A DNA stretch of 17,733 nt from Sphingomonadales bacterium (GTDB lineage Bacteria; Pseudomonadota; Alphaproteobacteria; Sphingomonadales; Sphingomonadaceae): positions 1 through 17,733 of the forward strand of contig JAGPVK010000162.1 of assembly GCA_018067055.1 (NCBI GenBank), read 5' to 3'. Positions 14,041 to 17,733 of this stretch are shown here, in pieces (positions within the stretch are counted from its first letter, which is position 1; every line of letters begins with the position of its first letter). The notes below the pieces were generated by a model. The model saw only the letters and a list, made by a program, of their open reading frames with translations, ran no database searches and was not told where the DNA came from. The translations under genes and the position numbers were made by a program.

Positions 14041-15291
14041 ATGCTCCTATCCCGTTACGAATGGGTCATCGCAAAACGCTATCTGTTACCCGGCAAGGGG
14101 GAGGGGTTTATCTTCCTCGTTGCCAGCATCAGCCTGGTCGCAGTCATGCTCGGCGTTGCCGCGTTGATCGTGGTGATGAGCGTCATGAACGGCTTCCGCG
14201 CCGAGCTGTTCGACAAGATCGTCGGTCTCAACGGCCATGCCGTCATCCAGGGCTATGGTGGCCGTCTGCCCGATTGGCGAGACCTGCTCAAGGAAACCCG
14301 CGAGACCAAGGGTGTGGTTTCGGCCTCGCCATTGATCGAGCAACCCCTGTTGACCACGTTCAATGGACGGGTCGAAGCCATATTGGTGCGGGGGATGCTG
14401 GTTCCGGATATCTTGCACAATGAAACGCTGGACGGAAAAACCGTGGCCGGTGACTTGTCGCGGCTGGAGCCAGGATCGGGGCGTGTCGGGATAGGCAGCC
14501 GGCTGGCAACGACGCTGGGCGCCCAGGTCGGCAGTCGAATCACCATCATCAATCCGCAGGGGCGGTCCACTCCGTTCGGCACGGTGCCCCGCGAAATAGC
14601 TTATGACGTGGCGGCGATATTTGAAGTCGGTGTCTATGACTATGACAAGGCTTTCGTGATCATGCCGATGGAAGACGCGCAGACCTTGCTGCTGCTCGGC
14701 GACCAGATCGGGATGATCGAAATCAAGACCAATGATGCCGACAATGTCGGGAAGATCATCGCGCCGCTGATTCCCAAAGTCGCGGATCGTGGCGTCATCA
14801 CCGACTGGCAGACGATGAACGCCTCGCTGTTCGAAACACTGCAGGTAGAGCGGGTGGTGATGTTCGTGATATTGTCGATCATCATCCTGGTCGCGGTTTT
14901 CAACATCCTGTCCTCGCTGATCATGCTGGTTCGTGCCAAGACCCGGGATATTGCGATCCTGCGCACGATGGGGGCGTCGCGTGCCTCGCTGCTGAGGATT
15001 TTCGTCACGGTCGGCACCGCCATCGGGATGCTTGGCATCGCTGCCGGCATCATCCTCGGTCTGATCGCGATCTATTTCCGCCAGAATATCATCAATTTTG
15101 TCCAGATGATCACCGGCCAGAATCTGTGGGATCCGTCGATCCGATTTCTGACCGAACTGCCGGCGCGGACCGATCCGATGGAAGTGGTCGGTATTGCCGG
15201 GCTGGCGCTGCTGTTCAGTTTTCTGGCGACACTCTATCCTGCCTACAAGGCGGCCAGTACCGATCCGGTCCAGGTGCTTCGCTATGAATGA
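14041..15291 (+). CDS. lolC: Lipoprotein-releasing ABC transporter permease, LolC/LolE family
   Basis: This is the inner-membrane subunit of the Lol system that extracts outer-membrane lipoproteins and hands them to LolA. The 416-aa protein has the family topology: an N-terminal membrane helix (about 23-47), a large periplasmic MacB-like domain (about 50-265), then three helices (about 272-295, 318-345, 382-402) and the typical C-terminal [18 protein letters not shown]. The frame is open upstream to an ATG at 13900. I choose 14041 because homology begins at [19 protein letters not shown] at 14023-14026 is rather far away. Only one permease gene is present, so it may form a homodimer (LolF-type) rather than LolC-LolE. 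Its end overlaps lolD by 8 bases. Confidence 0.92.
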   Translation: MLLSRYEWVIAKRYLLPGKGEGFIFLVASISLVAVMLGVAALIVVMSVMNGFRAELFDKIVGLNGHAVIQGYGGRLPDWRDLLKETRETKGVVSASPLIEQPLLTTFNGRVEAILVRGMLVPDILHNETLDGKTVAGDLSRLEPGSGRVGIGSRLATTLGAQVGSRITIINPQGRSTPFGTVPREIAYDVAAIFEVGVYDYDKAFVIMPMEDAQTLLLLGDQIGMIEIKTNDADNVGKIIAPLIPKVADRGVITDWQTMNASLFETLQVERVVMFVILSIIILVAVFNILSSLIMLVRAKTRDIAILRTMGASRASLLRIFVTVGTAIGMLGIAAGIILGLIAIYFRQNIINFVQMITGQNLWDPSIRFLTELPARTDPMEVVGIAGLALLFSFLATLYPAYKAASTDPVQVLRYE

Positions 15292-15970
15292 TCAAAACAG
15301 CCGAAAAACGGTCGAATTGCGCGATGTGAAGCGCAGCTTTGTGCAGGGCGATGTCGTGATCGAGGTGCTTCGCGGCGTCAATCTCGACATCAATGCCAAT
15401 GAAATCGTCGCCCTTGTCGGGCCCTCCGGTTCGGGAAAGTCGACGCTGTTGCAGGCGGTTGGTCTGCTCGAGGGCGGGTTCGAAGGATCGATCAAGCTGG
15501 CCGGTGAAGAAACCGCGCAATTGTCGGCCAGCGGCCATACCCGAATCCGGCGCGATCTGCTGGGATTTGTCTATCAGTTTCACCATCTGCTGCCCGACTT
15601 TTCCGCGCTGGAAAATGTCGTGATGCCGCAGTTGATTTCGGGCGTGAGCCAGAAAGCCGCCGAAATCAGAGCGGAAACGCTTTTGCGCAGCCTTGGACTG
15701 GGCGAGCGGTTGCATCACAAGCCGAGCAAATTGTCGGGCGGAGAGCAACAGCGCGTCGCCGTCGCCCGTGCGCTGGCCAACGCTCCGAAACTGGTTCTGG
15801 CTGATGAACCGACCGGCAATCTGGACGAAGCGACAGCAGATCTGGTGCTCGCCGAATTTATCGGACTGGTGCGACAAGAGGGTAGTTCCGCATTGATTGC
15901 GACCCATAATGAACGTCTGGCGGCCAAAATGGATCGAGTCGTTCGGCTCCACGACGGAGTATTAAGCTAG
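15284..15970 (+). CDS. lolD: Lipoprotein-releasing ABC transporter ATPase LolD
   Basis: The cytoplasmic ATPase powers lipoprotein release by the LolC/E-type permease encoded just upstream. The 228-aa protein has all ABC motifs: Walker A GPSGSGKS (46-53), a Q-loop Gln98 in [18 protein letters not shown] (typical of the LolD/MacB group), signature LSGGEQQR (150-157), Walker B VLADEP (171-176) followed by TGNLD, and the H-loop His208 in IATHNE. The ATG at 15284 lies within ATGAATGA, which overlaps the lolC stop by 8 bases, so translation is coupled. The frame is open further upstream, but that stretch lies inside lolC and lacks homology. Confidence 0.95.
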   Translation: MNDQNSRKTVELRDVKRSFVQGDVVIEVLRGVNLDINANEIVALVGPSGSGKSTLLQAVGLLEGGFEGSIKLAGEETAQLSASGHTRIRRDLLGFVYQFHHLLPDFSALENVVMPQLISGVSQKAAEIRAETLLRSLGLGERLHHKPSKLSGGEQQRVAVARALANAPKLVLADEPTGNLDEATADLVLAEFIGLVRQEGSSALIATHNERLAAKMDRVVRLHDGVLS

Positions 15971-16069
15971 GTTTTTCAATTCGAAACGAGAATGGCTTTG
16001 ACATTTCATGTACGAGTATCGATCTGTGGATCGAGCAAAACCTAAAAAAACAAACATTGCGGGGCGCAT
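15971..16069 (+). promoter_or_regulatory. lolD-gpx intergenic region
   Basis: TTGACA at 15998-16003 is a perfect -35 hexamer, but the -10 region 13-17 bases further on (TATCGATC) is poor. A CGATC-TGTG-GATCG stem lies near 16018-16031 without a T-run. GGGG (16061-16064) is the likely gpx ribosome-binding site. Confidence 0.35.
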
Positions 16070-16543
16070 ATGAAGGTTACGGAATTTCAGGTGAAGCAAG
16101 CGGATGGTTCGACACAGGACTTGTCCGCCCACAAGGGCAAGGTGCTCTTGATCGTCAATACTGCCTCGAAATGCGGCTTCACTCCGCAATATGAGGGTCT
16201 TGAAAAGCTGCATCAGGAATATGCCGACAAAGGCCTCGAAATACTGGCCTTCCCATGCAATCAATTCGGCAATCAGGAACCGGGAGATGCCGATGAAATC
16301 CGGAATTTCTGCTCGTTAAACTATGACGTGAGCTTCCCGCTGATGGGCAAGATTGAAGTCAACGGCAATGACGCTGACCCGCTCTGGAAATATTTGAAGT
16401 CCGAAAAATCCGGACTGCTGGGATCGCGGATCAAATGGAATTTCACCAAATTTCTGGTCGACCGTGACGGCAATGTCGTCGGCCGCTTTGGCCCGGCCGT
16501 CAAACCGGAACAGCTGAAAAGCGAGATTGAAGCGCTGCTGTAA
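16070..16543 (+). CDS. Glutathione peroxidase family protein (Cys type)
   Basis: The 157-aa thioredoxin-fold peroxidase reduces hydrogen peroxide and lipid hydroperoxides. The peroxidatic Cys35 lies in NTASKCGFT, with the catalytic partners Gln69 in FPCNQFGNQEPG and Trp123-Asn124 in IKWNFTKF. Cys81 (RNFCSLNYDV) lies where non-seleno, thioredoxin-dependent family members carry the resolving Cys, so thioredoxin is a more likely reductant than glutathione despite the family name. There is no signal peptide, so it is cytoplasmic. GGGG sits 5 bases before the ATG. It stands alone between lolD and dnaE. Confidence 0.94.
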   Translation: MKVTEFQVKQADGSTQDLSAHKGKVLLIVNTASKCGFTPQYEGLEKLHQEYADKGLEILAFPCNQFGNQEPGDADEIRNFCSLNYDVSFPLMGKIEVNGNDADPLWKYLKSEKSGLLGSRIKWNFTKFLVDRDGNVVGRFGPAVKPEQLKSEIEALL

Positions 16544-16702
16544 GAACCCTGTTTCGATGCGATGTTTTCGTTCTGGTCACGACCATGGGCGATCGCTACG
16601 GAATTCGGGAAATACAAATATGCTGTGGACAAATAGTCGATAGTTGCGGTTCCGGTCATGCTCGGCATATGCAAGTCCACAATGCCACGCTAGTCTGACA
16701 CC
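16544..16702 (+). promoter_or_regulatory. gpx-dnaE intergenic region
   Basis: This 159-bp gap should hold the dnaE promoter. I see no clear -35/-10 pair. TGTGGAC (16624-16630) and GTCCACA (16675-16681) form a 7-bp inverted repeat 44 bases apart, too loose to interpret. No good ribosome-binding site precedes the dnaE ATG. Confidence 0.3.
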
Positions 16703-17733
16703 ATGGCCCAGCTCCCTTTCGTCCATCTTCGCACTTTTTCTGCCTATACGATTCTGGACGGAGCGATGGAGCCTGCGGCCATCGGTCCAGCGGCAAAAGA
16801 GCGCGGTTTTCCAGCGGTTGCGCTGTGTGACCGCATCGGCCTGTTCGCTTCCATGGCCTTTGATGACGGCTGTCGCGCCCATGGCGTGCAGCCGATTACC
16901 GGTTGCTTCCTGAGAGTGGCACGTCCGGGTAGCGCCGACCCGACAAAGCCGGTTCTCGATTGGCTCGCGCTCTACGCGCAGGACGCCGAGGGCTATGAAA
17001 ATCTTTGCAAACTGGTCTCTGCCTCGCACCTTGACCGGCCCAGCGAGCTGGAAGCGCATGTCGGAATGGATATGCTGGGCGAGCACAGCGCCGGTCTGAT
17101 CGCCCTGACCGGCGGCGGGGAGGGCGCGCTGGCACGTTTGATCGCGGAAGAACAGCAGACCGAAGCCGAGACCTATCTCTCCACGTTGCAACAGCATTTT
17201 CCCGGGCGGCTCTATATCGAATTGTCCCGTCGCGAGGACCCGATCGAAATGGCTGCGGAAGCGGGACTGATCACTCTGGCGATGGACCGGGATATTCCGC
17301 TGGTGGCAACCAATCCCAGCTGTTTTTCCGACCCTGAATTTCATGAAGCGCATGATGCGATGAAATGTATCGCGCAATCCGCCTATGTCGAAAATAATGA
17401 CCGGGAAAAGCCGTCCAAGCATCTGTGGATGAAAAGCGCGCTGGTCATGGAAGATCTGTTTGCCGATATCCCGGAAGCGCTGCAAAACACGCTGGTCATT
17501 GCCCAGAGATGTGCCTTTTCGCCACCGAAAAGAGATCCGATTCTGCCGAGCCTGGCGGGCGATCTGGCCGGAGAAATCGAACAATTGCGCCGCGATGCAT
17601 CGGCCGGATTGGAAAAACGTCTCGCAGTTCTGGATGTGTCGGACGAGGATGAACGGAAAATCTATTTCGACCGGCTGATATTCGAGCTGGATGTCATCGT
17701 CAGCATGGGATTTCCCGGCTACTTCCTGATCGT
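16703..17733 (+). CDS. dnaE: DNA polymerase III subunit alpha DnaE, 5' part (runs off window)
   Basis: DnaE is the replicative polymerase catalytic subunit. The window holds the first 343 codons of a gene that is normally about 1150 codons; there is no stop before the edge. The N-terminal PHP domain begins MAQLPFVHLRTFSAYTILDGA and continues through ITGCFLRV, YENLCKLVSASHLDRPSELE, LIALTGG, PLVATNPSCF and ELFADIPEALQNTLVIAQRC. The segment ends at the conserved MGFPGYFLIV that leads into the palm domain. PHP metal-ligand positions are degenerate (HLRTFS where metal-binding members have HLHxHS; CDRIG for TDHGN), so proofreading by PHP is unlikely. The start is chosen by homology. The downstream motifs separating DnaE1 from DnaE2 are outside the window, but the N-terminus resembles DnaE1. 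Confidence 0.9.
   Translation, partial: MAQLPFVHLRTFSAYTILDGAMEPAAIGPAAKERGFPAVALCDRIGLFASMAFDDGCRAHGVQPITGCFLRVARPGSADPTKPVLDWLALYAQDAEGYENLCKLVSASHLDRPSELEAHVGMDMLGEHSAGLIALTGGGEGALARLIAEEQQTEAETYLSTLQQHFPGRLYIELSRREDPIEMAAEAGLITLAMDRDIPLVATNPSCFSDPEFHEAHDAMKCIAQSAYVENNDREKPSKHLWMKSALVMEDLFADIPEALQNTLVIAQRCAFSPPKRDPILPSLAGDLAGEIEQLRRDASAGLEKRLAVLDVSDEDERKIYFDRLIFELDVIVSMGFPGYFLI

Noticed and set aside
16577..17584. Leftward 335-codon open frame opposite dnaE
   Set aside because: Antisense shadow; the rightward frame is unmistakable DnaE and is only open-ended because the window stops.

Overview
The window looks like a chromosomal core region of an alphaproteobacterium, most likely a sphingomonad (Sphingopyxis/Parasphingorhabdus-like). 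This rests on the order trpE, trpG-trpD-trpC-moaC-moeA, ppiD, tpiA, secG, pyrG, on protein similarity recalled from that group, and on two copies of a palindromic repeat with the CTGAGCYTGTCGAAG core that I associate with sphingomonad genomes. No database search was possible. I see no rRNA, tRNA, CRISPR array, insertion sequence or phage gene.

Positions 1-8742 read mainly leftward. ppiD (periplasmic/inner-membrane folding factor) is followed 7 bp later by trpE, then by a 118-aa gene of unknown function. After a gap come trpG, trpD, trpC, moaC and moeA, in which each stop overlaps the next start as ATGA. The cluster therefore joins the chorismate-to-indole-glycerol-phosphate part of tryptophan synthesis to two molybdenum-cofactor steps. 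The run is broken by one rightward gene (4398-4700, polyhydroxyalkanoic acid system family), preceded by a palindromic repeat. A second copy of this repeat lies in frame inside trpE.

Positions 8896-12886 read rightward: tpiA, secG, pyrG and a Crp-type regulator. A perfect TGTGA-N6-TCACA operator sits upstream of the regulator, which carries the matching R-E-x3-R recognition helix, so it probably regulates itself.

Positions 12998-13657 hold a leftward small heat-shock gene with a sigma-32-like promoter, a structured leader that resembles a ROSE RNA thermometer, and an intrinsic terminator. Next to it, 13706-13838 has a strong leftward terminator with no annotated gene feeding it. This suggests an unannotated small RNA or 27-aa peptide gene.

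Positions 14041-17733 read rightward: lolC and lolD (overlapping; lipoprotein export), a Cys-type glutathione peroxidase, and the first 343 codons of dnaE, which runs off the window.

Most of the window is housekeeping. The parts most worth a second look are the in-frame palindrome in trpE, the orphan terminator/small transcript, the putative thermosensor and the regulator with its own operator.
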